Source: Tamarix chinensis
Lineage: Eukaryota > Streptophyta > Magnoliopsida > Caryophyllales > Tamaricaceae
Assembly: GCA_030549775.1 (NCBI GenBank)
Contig: CM060175.1
Coordinates: forward strand, 16,846,212 to 16,910,211
Length of the DNA: 64,000 nt
Reading direction: 5' to 3'
This document shows, piece by piece, positions 1 through 10,797 of this stretch (position 1 is its first letter; each line of letters starts with the position of its first letter). A program made the translations under genes and the position numbers. The notes under the pieces were generated by a model. That model was not told the origin of the DNA, made no database searches, and worked only from the letters and a program-made list of their open reading frames with translations.

Positions 1-1300
1 AGTTACTGCAAACCTAGACACCCTTCCTTTTTAAGTTGGCAACTTTTTGCCTAAGCTACCAAAAAAATCCTCTCACCTTCCTCTAAGTTAGACCAAAAAA
101 ATTGTCGATGTAGAGAATCAAGTTGGCGGACAACTATTTTGGTAACATAAAAACTTGAATCTAAAACTTTGTAATGCCAAGCACAACTGATTGTAGAACC
201 TGTAATTTACCAACATAGCTCAGGAATTTTAGAGTCCAAGCTTTGAGTCTGCTTGTCATCCCTTCAATAAGAGGTGTGTATTGCCTGACAAACAGTGAAG
301 AGTTATTCAAAGGAACTCGTAAATATCAAAACAGGAACTCCCCTTCATTAAACTGTAAGTACCTAAGAATCTGGGCCTAGTCCTCGTCTCTCATGCCCCC
401 AAAGTAAATGTTACTCTTCTGTGGGTTAGCAACAAGTACAGTAATGGCTGCATATAGGTTAAGCTTTTCCTTTATGAGCTGAGCAAATATAAGGTGGCCT
501 TTGCAAAACAAAAAGATCATCTGCAAAACAAATAATTGTAAATCTCAAAACTTTGCAATCAAAATTCCCATTGAAGTCTTTGGAGCACCAAAGTTGCTTC
601 ATCAACCTGTTTAATTACTCCATTGCCAAGATAAAAAGGTAAGGGGAGAGGGGTTCAACCTCTCTTATTCCTCTGCTTCCTCGGAAGGGAGCACACAAGG
701 ATCCCATGAAACTCTCACAGTAGTAACACTATGCATAATTAAATGGACAAAGTGAGAGGGAAAGCCTAAGCAATGTAAGATAGCCTCAATAAGGCACCAC
801 TCCAATGAGTCACCGGCTTTCCTAAAATCAACTAACATCGCCATTCTGGGACTAATACCCTTCCTCCGGAGTAATTATTGAGCAAGAAGGATATTCTCAC
901 CAAACTTCAGCCAACACTTCAGTTAATCTGTTGGCTAGGACTTTAGAAAATACCTTGTAGATCACCTTGCAACGAGTAATGGGTCTATATTCTGTTTTGA
1001 GTTTAGCATTGCTCATCTTTGGTACCAAATGAATCATAGTGATGTTCATTGTCTTCAACAGATATCCTTGGGTCTAGAAATATAGCACAACTTGCAATAC
1101 TTCACTTCCAATAATAGTCCAGGCTCTCTTGAAAAAATGCACATTATAACCATTATGACCTTGGAGCCTCATTCTCACCCATTTGTGAAAATGGCATCCT
1201 TCACCTCTTTCATTGTGATGGGTTGTAAGAGTTGTTCCTAAGTGCCTGTGAAAGTATAGGCCCTTGCTTAATAACTTGCAAATCAACAACTTGTAAAGTA
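1..1300 (-). pseudogene. LINE reverse transcriptase domain, broken
   Basis: Minus-strand translation in shifting frames recovers consecutive LINE RT blocks: GYNVHFFKRAWTIIGSEV at about 1090-1160, then LVPKMSNAKLKTEYRPIT (compare IPK...DYRPIS) at about 975-1040, then LVDFRKAGDSLEW (compare VDLRKAYDSVEW) at about 800-840. The catalytic FADD box is readable at 516-527 (minus), followed by the NPQKSNIYF block and thumb sequence. The catalytic residues survive, but the frame is broken by several indels and stops, so no enzyme can be made. The order is that of non-LTR retrotransposon ORF2. Confidence 0.8.
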
Positions 1301-1899
1301 GGCTTGGTTGTGCCTAGCAAATCCTAATAAAACTTCAAAGCCTCGTGTTCAATTTGGGCCCAAGTAGAGAGCTTCTGGCCAGAGAGGGTGTGCAAGCTAC
1401 TAAGTGTGTTATAATTATGCCACCCCTTTATCTTGGCATGAAAGTAGGCATTGTTCCCATCACTCAATTTCACATAAGAGATTTTTTACTTATGTTGCAG
1501 GTACTGCTCCTCCACTTGTGCCTTTCTTCACCATAGTTGCCTAGCTTGCAGTTCTGTTGCTGCCAACATACTATTAAGAGGATCCATAGACAGTTGTTAT
1601 GTTGTTTCCCAATATGTTAAAGCCATAGCCACTGCTTGACTCACCTGCCCTAAGTGTTGAGCATTAAAATCTTTCAAAGCCTACTTGAGGAGTTTTGAGT
1701 TTCTCAACAATCTGGAATTGCCATGAGCCATAGACCGGTCAGGCGGTCAGCTCCAGACTTACTGTACTACTATCAAAAACTAATCATGAGACATCCAGTA
1801 GTTAATGAATTTAAATGGTTTGACCCCTTGATGATCCTACAATGACATTTGTACGCTCAAGCAGCAATATCAAATAAGCAATGGTCCTCCACCTTGACC

Positions 1900-2525
1900 T
1901 TAACATGAAAACATTTGGTTCCCCACTGCCCTATCCAGCCAACATTTGACCTTATGAGGTGGATACCAACTATTAATCCATGTAAAGTGGGCCCTAGTGA
2001 TAGAACCCAGACCGCTCTTTGCAAATATTTTACAAAGTCCTCTATATCTTGCTAGTGTAAAAAACCCCCTTCACACTTCTCATCAAGCACTGAAACTATG
2101 TTGAAGTCACAAATGTCACAAACCACTATGTCTCTTGGTTGGTACAGCTTAGTTGCCCGAACTCGTCCCACATTGTCCTCCTACTAGAACCCTTGTTGAA
2201 ACCGTAAACAAAGGTAATCATAAGGCCTTTCTAACTAATCAAGTTACATAGTGTACTGTGAATATATTGAGCATTCTTCTCCGATACTTATATGTTGACC
2301 TCACTTGCATCCCATAGTATCATGATTCTTCCATTGCTATGAGTCATGATTCGTGACATTCCTATAAGTAGAAGCAATACGGCTATGTGTTGCAACTAAT
2401 TTACTACACTTTTAAGTCTAGTCTCTAGCAAAGAAAAATCTTAAAAACTATGCAACCTCAAATATTTACAAAGAGAGGAGCATTAGGCCACTAAGTCCCT
2501 AACATTCCATACACCAATTTTTGTC
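1900..2525 (-). pseudogene. LINE AP-endonuclease domain, broken
   Basis: Upstream of the RT on the minus strand, the peptide IGVWNVRDLVA (about 2490-2525) matches the usual start of plant LINE ORF2 ('NVRGLN'). Further on, IMILWDASEVNI and ITFVYGFN (about 2200-2330) match the middle of the endonuclease domain, followed by WFVTFVTSTdFQ-like sequence at the 'GDFN' position (about 2090-2140). Stops and frameshifts are frequent. Position and order support the call more strongly than any single motif. Confidence 0.6.
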
Positions 2526-2710
2526 CTCTAAGTAACTCATTAGGAGGGGATGTCTAGATTCTCCAAAGTAGAAGTCACCGGTAGAGGCAAGTCTTGACTA
2601 TGACTAGTCCCTTCTTCACAATTCCTTTCCCATTCCCCATAACTCTCTTACCATTCTGGATAGTAACCTCACCCCTACCAATAGCATATTTAGTTATCTT
2701 AGGGTGGTCT

Positions 2711-2957
2711 TAGGGTTGTAAATGAACCGAGTCGAATCAAACACCCCGAGCTCGAGCTCGGCTCGTTTAACTAAATGAATGAGCCGACCTTTTAACAAAT
2801 CGAGTCAAGCCAAATTCACGAACCTAAGATATAATGGTGCTGAATCGAACCTCTTTGGGCTCAACTCGCTTTATAAATGAATCCGAAAGTGAAGCTTGAG
2901 CTTGGCTCGTTTAGTTCCAAACAATTCACAAGCTGGCTTGACTCATCTACATCCCTA
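2711..2957. mobile_element. hAT-like miniature element (MITE), copy 1
   Basis: The ends form imperfect terminal inverted repeats: TAGGGTTGTAAATGA at the left and, on the opposite strand, TAGGGATGTAGATGA at the right. They are flanked by 8-bp near-identical direct repeats, GGTGGTCT (2703-2710) and GGTGGTCC (2958-2965). An 8-bp duplication with TAGGG termini is typical of hAT elements. The 247-bp interior is non-coding and rich in variants of GAGCTCGGCTCGTTTA. It sits inside the LINE at 1-3956 and so is younger than it. Confidence 0.8.
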
Positions 2958-3289
2958 GGTGGTCCCATACAATTAAATATCGATCTCAATACCCAATATC
3001 ATCCCCATAAACAATATCAAGCAATATTTATCATATTTTAGGTCAACTGATGCATGAATTAGCGATATGCGACCATTTCTAAATTTCACGTACGTATCAT
3101 ATATCAATTATCAACATTTGCCCATATTTGTTGAGAAATGAAAAAATACACCATGTCATCTACAACATATAAAATATCATTTGTGATACTGCAACTACAA
3201 TCACAATTGTAGTTTATTGCCTAGGTGGTCCTGACTAGTTTTAGGTTTCTAGTTTCTAGTTTCTAGTTTCTAGATTTTTGTAGTGAGTT

Positions 3290-3720
3290 ACCCCGCACCC
3301 TAGTTTGCATTGCCCCCGTAACATGCCACAGTTTATCACATTTGTCACAATAATGAGGTCACCAATAATAGCAGACCTCATGCTTTCAGTCTCAATGAAT
3401 ACCAATTCAATCACAAGTGAACTGACATCAATTTCAACTAGTAGGCAATGGTAAAAAAATTAAACTGCATGTGGTAGTTATCATATCGGCACAAATAGGT
3501 ACCCTTGGGCAACTTCCAATTCTCTTTAATGAGTTAGCTAATCAATGCACTAATGCCAGACTTGGTAAAGTGATCCACAAATGCATCTACACCATTTGGT
3601 ACCCTCAAAAGCCACATTAGGGCTCCATTTCCTTAGCAAGAGTGGAGGGACACCAAAAGACCAATACAATATCTCTAAGATAGTCATACAATCTATAGCC
3701 AATTCAAAACATAAGAGGAA
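3290..3720 (-). pseudogene. LINE ORF1 remnant (DUF4283-like plus degenerate zinc knuckle)
   Basis: On the minus strand the sequence around 3560-3690 reads as a decayed version of the DUF4283 segment ('WSFGVPPLLLRKWSPNVAFE', compare GGRPLLLRPWSP). At about 3305-3350 it reads HYCDKCDKLWHVTGA, which keeps the first two Cys and the His of a CX2CX4HX4C zinc knuckle but has lost the last Cys. This order is typical of ORF1 of plant L1 LINEs and lies upstream of the endonuclease. The frame is broken. Confidence 0.6.
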
Positions 3721-3956
3721 AAACCCTTCTTCATGATTGTAAATTTGTGGGGTAAACTATACCCAATGTTCCTTGACAAATTTCTGCATTTGTGTAAAGG
3801 ATGGAAGGAAGCCAGCCACAATCCCAATCAGTGTAAGTCCATCGTCTTACCTCATGCTCAATTTCAAACCTCTGAAGTTGTGCATTAATTTCATTGAGTA
3901 AGAAAGGTTCAAAACAGATTGTTCTGCACGAATCTGGACTAACACCTCCTTCCAAC

Positions 3957-5759
3957 TCAGGGAAGCTTCGGTGATTTGTTCAATTCCTAGTCAACAATCG
4001 AACTCGACACAAGGAGAGGTAATCCAGCCTCTGGTGGAGTGGATAGGATGTGCCGCACAAGCTCAGAACCCCCACAAGTAGCATCACTCTATACCAACAG
4101 AGCATCCATGTCAATCTATAGTTTCTAATTGCCAACGTTCAATGAAGATGGCTGAATGCTGGCCATTTTCTGGCAGTTTTTCTTCACGCTCAAAGTTGTT
4201 GGCGACAATGACAAGGGTTTCTCTACCTGTGGGATGCGTTCTTGTTTTATCTAGTTATCCACCTTGGGTTTCTTTCCGCTAAATGAATATTGGACAGCTA
4301 GAAAATTGAAGTTCACATTTCGCACATGTACTAATGTTATAAGCAGAGGCAGAGTCGATGTGTATCCGGCAGATGCTTTCTTTGACACCCACAGTTATCT
4401 CTCCATAGAGAATCTTACTTCTTTTCCTTGATCAGAAATAGCACATCAAAGTTTGGACAATGCTGCATGTTAAAACAGCACCTAAACAGCCAAGAAGGTA
4501 TCACATACAGCAGGGTGTATAGAAAGGTTGGCCAAAATGAACACACACATGGAACAAAAAGAAAAAAGGAGGTCCAATGCCATCTGCATCAAGCTCATAC
4601 ACCAACAAGGAGGCCAATGATTTTAATACAGTTTGTGTGCAGTAAAATATCCGAAATTAGGATAACATTTTAAAGCACTAAATGTGCCATCATTGAACCA
4701 TATACCAGTACCAACATCTGCAAAAGCCATCTTGCAGCCACATGGATTTGGACAAACAACCATTAAGTCCTGATTTCATTTTTTCCTACTGTTTGATACA
4801 GAAATTTAACCCCAGGAGGCAAGTTTGAACAAGAACACAGCCCCCTCCCTATTTATTTATAAACAAACATCAGCTATAGTGGAAGAGAGACAGACTTAAC
4901 ATTCTCTTGTATCATGAGAAGGGAGCCTCGACTTTCACCATACACACCCAACTTCACAAAACAGCATAGTAGTAACACAAAGCTATCTGCCACAGGCTGC
5001 AATCTTCTTCATATAATGCTCATCTTCTCAAAGAACCAATGCAATGACGACTGTCTTTAATAATTACTGTGAACACATTGAAGTAAGACAATCCGGCAGG
5101 AAACACTGATCCCCCCCCCAAACCCACCCAGTGAGGAACAGAAGCCAAGCAAAACGTCTCAATTAGTTCTATGATGAAGGTTATTAGATTAACTACATTT
5201 TCAGTAATGTACATAACCCAACTAGGTAACCTAGTCGGCATAAATAGTTACATATTTGACCATCTGCTAGACAGAGACAATGTATATATACACATTTATA
5301 AACGTAGCTTGTAATAGATTTTAGCATAACACATTGTCTTCTTTTCTCCCAACCTCTTTTATCAGTTCAAGAACAAGAAACTTTGATTCTGTAATCAATT
5401 GAATCCAACTCTAAACTCTTTCCAAGTACAACAGTAGCTATCGAGAATCCAATAGCATGGGGATAGTTAGTTAAAAATCCATATCTCACGACTGATAGCT
5501 TCTACGAGGCTACGATCACTAAATTTGCAATTGCAGCAAATCCCAACAGCTAAAAAATATCCAGTAATCAAATTTCAAACACCTAAGCCAGGCATAATTC
5601 TAGATCAACCCAATTTACTAAATACAGTCACCTTCAAACACACAGCTAGTTTGGGGGGAAATGCCCTATAAAAGGGACGAATCGTACTACCTAATTGAAC
5701 TAGGGAAAAGAGAAGAAGGAGCCCTAAATTGAGATATAAAACTAAAGAAAATTGCTTAC
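3957..5759 (-). other. Possible body of a small minus-strand transcription unit, product unknown
   Basis: This stretch lies downstream (minus strand) of a leader exon and splice donor ending at 5760, so it should hold an intron and further exons. A candidate acceptor (pyrimidine-rich, then CAG) lies near 5270. The longest minus-strand open frame, 5020-5241 (73 codons), has no motif I recognise. No other convincing coding sequence was found. The rest is ordinary low-complexity sequence without evident transposon structure. It could be a non-coding RNA gene, a gene with a very short protein, or a gene whose coding exons have been lost. Confidence 0.3.
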
Positions 5760-6055
5760 CTTTTTTAGCTGATACGAAGCACTGAAGCCCTAACGTTGAT
5801 ATTCCGGGGCGTTACAGGAAAATATCTTCTCTGCTTCTCCGTCGCCTATGCTCCTTGAATGTAAAGGGCGATAGCAAGGTTTGTCTTTCGGCTACTGGCT
5901 AGGAGAAAGAACAAACTGATGAGGTTAACATAGGAGGGTTGTGCAAATTTCACCTTGAACGGACGGAGAGCGGGCGAGAGGGACGGAGGGAGCTCTGCAG
6001 CCGATGAGAAAGATTTGGACTTCCGGTTGATCAGCGGGCAAGGGTCGAGATACGA
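5760..6055 (-). other. Probable 5' leader exon with splice donor (minus strand)
   Basis: On the minus strand a pyrimidine-rich leader (CTCCCTCCGTCCCTCTCGCC and following) begins about 30 bp downstream of a TATA box. It runs to a strong 5' splice site, AAAAAAG|GTAAGC, with the exon ending at 5760. The composition is that of a plant gene 5' UTR and differs from the neighbouring repeats. The alternative, a plus-strand acceptor at the same place (ttaccttttttag), cannot be excluded by eye. Confidence 0.4.
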
Positions 6056-6077
6056 AAGCGTAGTGATTGGGAATGAA

Positions 6078-6084
6078 TTTTATA
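6078..6084 (-). promoter_or_regulatory. Candidate TATA box
   Basis: TATAAAA on the minus strand lies about 30 bp upstream of the pyrimidine-rich leader and is the best core-promoter candidate for the unit described at 3957-6055. Confidence 0.35.
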
Positions 6085-6655
6085 TCGCCTTTCCCCTTTT
6101 TATTTCCGTTACAGGACCCTACGGCAATTTTGAACAATCAAAGCATGGAACCCGGGTAGCAGCGTCGGATAAGCAGGTGTCGTATCATCGATTCATCGTA
6201 TGGGAATAGAGCACTCTCAGGCAATGAACTGGAATGGGACTGGGACGGGAAATGGGACAAAGAGAGGAAAAAAAATACTAGGATCGAAGAGGAGAGAAAA
6301 GTGAAAATAATATTTTTTTAAAGTTTAAAAAATAGAGACAACAGAAAATGTTAGATTAAATCTACTAAAATTAAGAGAAAAAAATAAAAAATATTATCTA
6401 TATTAATTAATTTTAATTATAAATAATTTTTTAATAAAAATTTAATTGAATAATTTTAATATAAATTTTGACAATAAAAACTTTTCAGAAGAGAAAACGT
6501 TTTTAGGACGAAGACAACACTGAAGTGTTGTTTCCGTACATCAGTGCTCTTAGGTCGTTTGTTTTTGGAGCATTTATTTATATATGCGTATGGTTTGAGA
6601 ATGGAAATGCAAAAAAAAAACGAGCAGCGTGATTAAATCTAATGCGAACCTAATC
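6085..6655. other. AT-rich spacer upstream of the putative gene
   Basis: From about 6290 the sequence becomes A/T-rich with no coding signal. It contains one perfect inverted repeat at 6515-6530 (CAACACT-GA-AGTGTTG, 7-bp stem, 2-base loop). Right after it, TTAGGTCGTTTGTTTTTGG resembles the end of a miniature transposon, but no partner end was found before element A begins at 6656. Confidence 0.4.
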
Positions 6656-6982
6656 TATAATAATACCCCCTAAATTTACTACTGAAAATTTTTATTTTAA
6701 GAAGAAGCGTATAATTGAATATTTGGGTGTTACCGCCGTAATTGACATAAGTCTAGCTTATCCCACCGTAATTGACATAATTGACCTGATCCTCATCGAC
6801 CTACACATAAACATCTGGGTCATCTACTCGTTGGATTGAGCAGCACTCATAAAACGGATGATCAGTACGCTGCGTACTGAGTAAGGTAACGGTACAGTCA
6901 AGTAGGTTTACACGCAATATAAGAATTCTTATAGATAATTCATGCATGTGCAAAATAGAAGAAAGCCAGATAACTACTGATT
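6656..6982 (-). mobile_element. 3' LTR remnant of element A
   Basis: This segment repeats parts of the 5' LTR. The first 130 bp or so match 9418-9510, and 6788-6982 match 9795-9901 joined to 14986-15081. Compared with the 5' LTR it lacks about 290 bp in the middle. It stops at ctactgatt, where it joins the reverse transcriptase coding sequence directly. It is uninterrupted at the site where B inserted in the other LTR, which confirms that B arrived after the LTRs were formed. Confidence 0.8.
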
Positions 6983-9161
6983 CCAGGAACGATCGAAAGA
7001 CTCTCATCATAAAATCCATAAAAACAGCAGATACATTAGTGAGCCCAAAAGGCATCACCGTAAAATTGTAGTGCCCGTACCGTATTCATAATGTCTATCT
7101 CGGTGATGCATAGTTGATGATAACTCAACCTCAAGTCGATCTTCGAGAAAATTGAAGCACCCTGAAGCTGATCAAATAAGTCATCGATCCTTGGAAGCGA
7201 ATATCGATTCTTCACCATCAACTAGTTCAAACCCTGATAATCTATACACAGACGAAGGGTCCCATACTTCTTCTTTACAAATAAGACCGGTGCTCCCCAT
7301 GGAGATACACTTGGGCGAACGTACCCATGAGCCACTAAATCCTCTAGCTGAATTTTCAACTCTCGTAACTCTACTAATTCCGGTAAGGTGCCTTCGAAAC
7401 TAACTCCGCCCCCGGTACTAATTCAATGGTGAAGTCTATCTCTCAAACCGGCGGCATACCTGATATCTCTTCTGGAAAAACGTCCGAAAATTCTTAAGCA
7501 ATCGAGATGTCCTCCAATGTCGATACATCCTTGTTCAACTCCTAAAATCCGCATAAATACATAGGGTAACCCCTCTGGACCAACGAATACAACACGTGGG
7601 CAGATACAACCTTCGTCATAGGTCTAGACTTGCATCTCCGATAAGAGACCCTAGCAGCCTGAGGCCCCCGCAACACAACTTGCTCCTACGCGTAATCTAT
7701 TACGGCTATATATTTTCCTAACATATCTATCCCAAGGATAGCATTAAAATCATGTAAATCCAACTCAACCAAGTCTATTAGGAATTCTACCCCGCCTATC
7801 TCTAAGTCCACATCTGAGTAGAGCTTAGTGCAATCCATTCTATCCCTAGAAGGCAACATCACAGAAATAGACACACTAGCAGATGGAGATAGTGCAGCTT
7901 TAGCAACGAAAGCAGAAGATACGAATGATAAGGATGCTCCCGAATGAAAAAACACATGTGCTGGTAACGAATGGATGGAAAAAGTACCAGTGACTACATC
8001 CAGTTGTCGATCAACCTCTGCTTAGCTAATGACATTCAGGCGCCTACCTGACTGTCCTCCTTGGTATCCTCCATGATACCCTCTAGAACCCTAAGTTTAT
8101 CTTCCTCCTCTCTAAGGGAAAGAGTGAGGCCCTTATGATCTCCCCCTGGTCTCCCTAGGTTGTACACTGGCTGGGGCTAGTGCCCTCTACTAAAACTGTT
8201 GTTGTGGTGGTTGGTAGGTCCGCTGCTGATATGCCTGCTACTGAGGTACAAGCGGTCCCTACTGACGCTGACACTCAAAAGATCAGTGGCCCAAATGACC
8301 ACATGTCCTACACTGAATAAGAGTGCCCTGGCAATTTCACCCCGGATGGTCCCAACTACAGAAACGGCACATGAAGCACCTCCCTAGTCCAAAAGGTCTA
8401 CCCTATCCACCTCTTTGACCCCTAGGTTGATAACTTGGTGGTCCACTTCCCCATAACTAAATCCTGCCTCTAGAACCCTGTGTCTTTGGCTTCCTTTTAC
8501 TCAAAATAGAAGCCTACTCCTATATCATAGTGGTGGCGACACAAGCCTGCTCATACAAGGTGGCTAGGTCTTGAAAAGCCTCGACACCCATCATCCTCCG
8601 AATGCTAAAGTGAAGCCTCTACTCAAACTGATACAACACTGTAGTCTCACTAGCAACTATCCCTGGTGCAAACATCAATAGCTCTGAGAATCGAGCATGA
8701 TACTACCTCACGGTCATGCTTCCCTGGGTCAACTACATAAATTCCTTCAGCTTATCCTTCTCACGACTTTCAGGATAAAACTTGTTATGGATTGTTATCC
8801 TAAAGTCATCCCAAGACATCAGCGGTCCTCCTTGCGCACGACGACTTACCCACCAAGTGTCGGCTACACCCTAAAGAAAGAAAGTTGTAATGCTTGCCTT
8901 TCGAGCAGGCGGGCAATCTATGGCCTCATCCGTCATGTCCATATCCTGGTTCCATCCTTCAGGGATAATTAGGTCCTCGTCACCTGCATAAAGCGGCGGG
9001 TGATGTCCTGTAACCCTCTGAAGCCAGTCTTTCCCGATACCCTCCTGGGAGTAATGCGGAGGTGGAGGTGGCAGCTGAGGCTGAGGCGGTGGACGTCTAA
9101 CGAACTAAATGAATGCCTCAAAAGTCCCCTCAAGACGACCGACATAACCGTTAAGCGCCAT
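6983..9161 (-). pseudogene. gag-pol of element A (gag, protease, partial RT) with many stop codons
   Basis: The minus strand from an ATG at 9159-9161 reads as gag: a retrotransposon-gag region (GVADTWW, WDDFRITIHNKFYPES, LTQGSM) and then CRTCGHLGH with a preceding CRFC...C knuckle-like block (about 8280-8370). A protease follows with HSGASLSF at the aspartic active site (D changed to H, about 7940) and ILGIDMLGKY. Then come linker and [54 protein letters not shown]. One frame holds from 9161 to about 7400 with no frameshift, yet it contains more than 20 stops, mostly TAG where Gln is expected. A short in-frame loss and frameshift follow near 7400. RT ends at 6983 before the YxDD box. No function is possible. 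Confidence 0.85.
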
Positions 9162-9402
9162 TGATGACTAACTAGCTGCAAGATAGAAATTATATTATGG
9201 CCTAAGCCTTCTTAGCTAACTAACACATAACGCACATAATTCACATTTTCAAGGTCACCTAAGCTACCTGTACGCGGTTCCTCGCAAGTTAATCCTGGTT
9301 TTTCGAAAATAAAACATAAATGTAAAATAGACCATAGAAATCAGACGAGGGATCGTTGAAAACCGAATTTTGAAAATCAAAACACAGTAATCAAAACCTA
9401 AG

Positions 9403-9414
9403 GCTCTGATACCA
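9403..9414 (-). other. Primer binding site of element A (initiator tRNA-Met type)
   Basis: On the minus strand TGGTATCAGAGC begins three bases inside the LTR end (LTR ...GTGTTACA, then AGT, then the PBS). This matches the 3' end of plant initiator tRNA-Met, the usual primer of copia and many gypsy elements. Confidence 0.85.
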
Positions 9415-9991
9415 ACTTGTAACACCCTTAAATTTACTACTAAAAAATATCATTTTAAGAGGAAGAATATAATCAAATATTTGGGTGTTATCGTCGTAAT
9501 TGACATAAGTATGGCTTATCCCACCATCCTTACATCAATCACAAGGCAAAATAATTAGAAAATTAAAACCATGATTAGAAAGAGATGAGACAACTCTTTA
9601 TACATCAAATAAGTGTTTGGAGATTAACTCCAATTACAATATCAAAATATAACAAAAAAAAGATCACATGGAACTAAGAGTCCAAAAAGGTATTTGGGTA
9701 AAACTATCAACCGAATAAAATGACTCTATGTCCAACCCTGATATAAATGAATCACTCCTCCACATATATAGCATAAAAATCTGCGAAGTCATCGACCTGG
9801 TCCTCATCGACCTACACATAAACATCTGGGTCGTCTACTCGTTGGATTGAGCAGCACCCATGAAACGGATGATCAATACGCTACATACTGAGCAAGGTAA
9901 CTGTAACACCCCCAAATTTCACTCCTGAAAAATTTTTTTTTTGAAAGAATAAAGCGGAAGCTAGGAGAGAATTTGAAAAATGTTACCGCCA

Positions 9992-10036
9992 CATCTAACA
10001 CAAGATAAATGTCAACCATCTATCTCATGTTAGATG
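9992..10036. repeat. Terminal stem-loop of solo LTR B
   Basis: CATCTAACA (9992-10000) pairs perfectly with TGTTAGATG (10028-10036) across a 27-base loop, about 90 bp inside the LTR terminus. Related LTRs have a stem at the same place with a different sequence (see 31271-31316 and 47789-47833). Confidence 0.7.
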
Positions 10037-10797
10037 CAAGGCTAAAACTTGTCAAACAATTACATCTGAGTTTTAAAAACTTATCAGAGTACGAGAAAAT
10101 TTAAAAGACAATTACAACACCATTAAATTTTTATATACAATACTTGAAACTTCCAAAAATAAATACAGTCAGACCAGACAAATTCCGATAGATTAAATTC
10201 CGGATTGCCTACTCTCTCAAGTCAAGTCTTCCACCCCGAAATAGTATCCGATCTTAAACCTACACAAGAGGTCTGCTCCCCACCATCAGTGGATCATCAC
10301 AGGACCCATTCAACCAAGGTAGTATCAGTACGGGTCCAATACTGAGTAAATCCCACTACCCTATCTTATGGGAGAGACGTAAACTATAAAATCAAGTGCA
10401 TATTGAATCATGGTACATTTACGTTGATATAATATTATGCATACTCAAAACCCACATCATAAGTCCTACCATACATATATAATAACATGCAAAACATATA
10501 TAACATTTATTTAAACATGTAAGTGTGGCAGCAAACATCTTAAACCAGTAAGACATTCAGATAAACTAACCGAGCATTCATGGACAATATTAAACCAACC
10601 AATCGGGCATTTTCGGACAACGCCAAACCAACCAAGCCGAATCGAGTCCTCTGCTCGTGGAAATGAGCAGCATGTAGTAATACAGATAATAAAAGCCGGC
10701 TATGGTCCGGTTAGACTCATTCAGTCATTCTCTAGATCTCTGGTAAATATAATCGATTCACATCATAGCCTTTATCAATTCATGTGAGTGCGAGAAC

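Larger units (their letters stand above)
1..3956 (-). mobile_element. Decayed L1-type LINE (LINE-L), 3' end beyond the left edge
   Basis: Read on the minus strand, this block gives in order an ORF1-like region, an AP-endonuclease-like region and a reverse transcriptase with thumb and post-RT sequence, the standard order of plant L1 LINEs. The last recognisable peptide, at about positions 1-60, resembles the conserved post-RT 'KKEGGLGL' block, so the element continues past position 1. Many stops and frameshifts show that it is long dead. A hAT-like miniature element (2711-2957) lies inside it. The 5' boundary near 3956 is uncertain because no target duplication could be seen. This copy is much more decayed than the LINE at 24.4-34.1 kb, so it is probably older. 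Confidence 0.8.

Noticed and set aside
5020..5241. 73-codon minus-strand frame as a small membrane protein
   Set aside because: It has some hydrophobic residues but no recognised family, and it includes a run of nine Cs on the plus strand read as GGG codons. Left as unproven within the unknown transcription unit.
6983..9161. In-frame TAG codons as Gln under a reassigned genetic code or programmed readthrough
   Set aside because: PDAT in the same window and the LINEs use the standard code, plant nuclear genomes do not reassign TAG, and TGA and TAA also occur in the same frame. Mutation of CAG is simpler.
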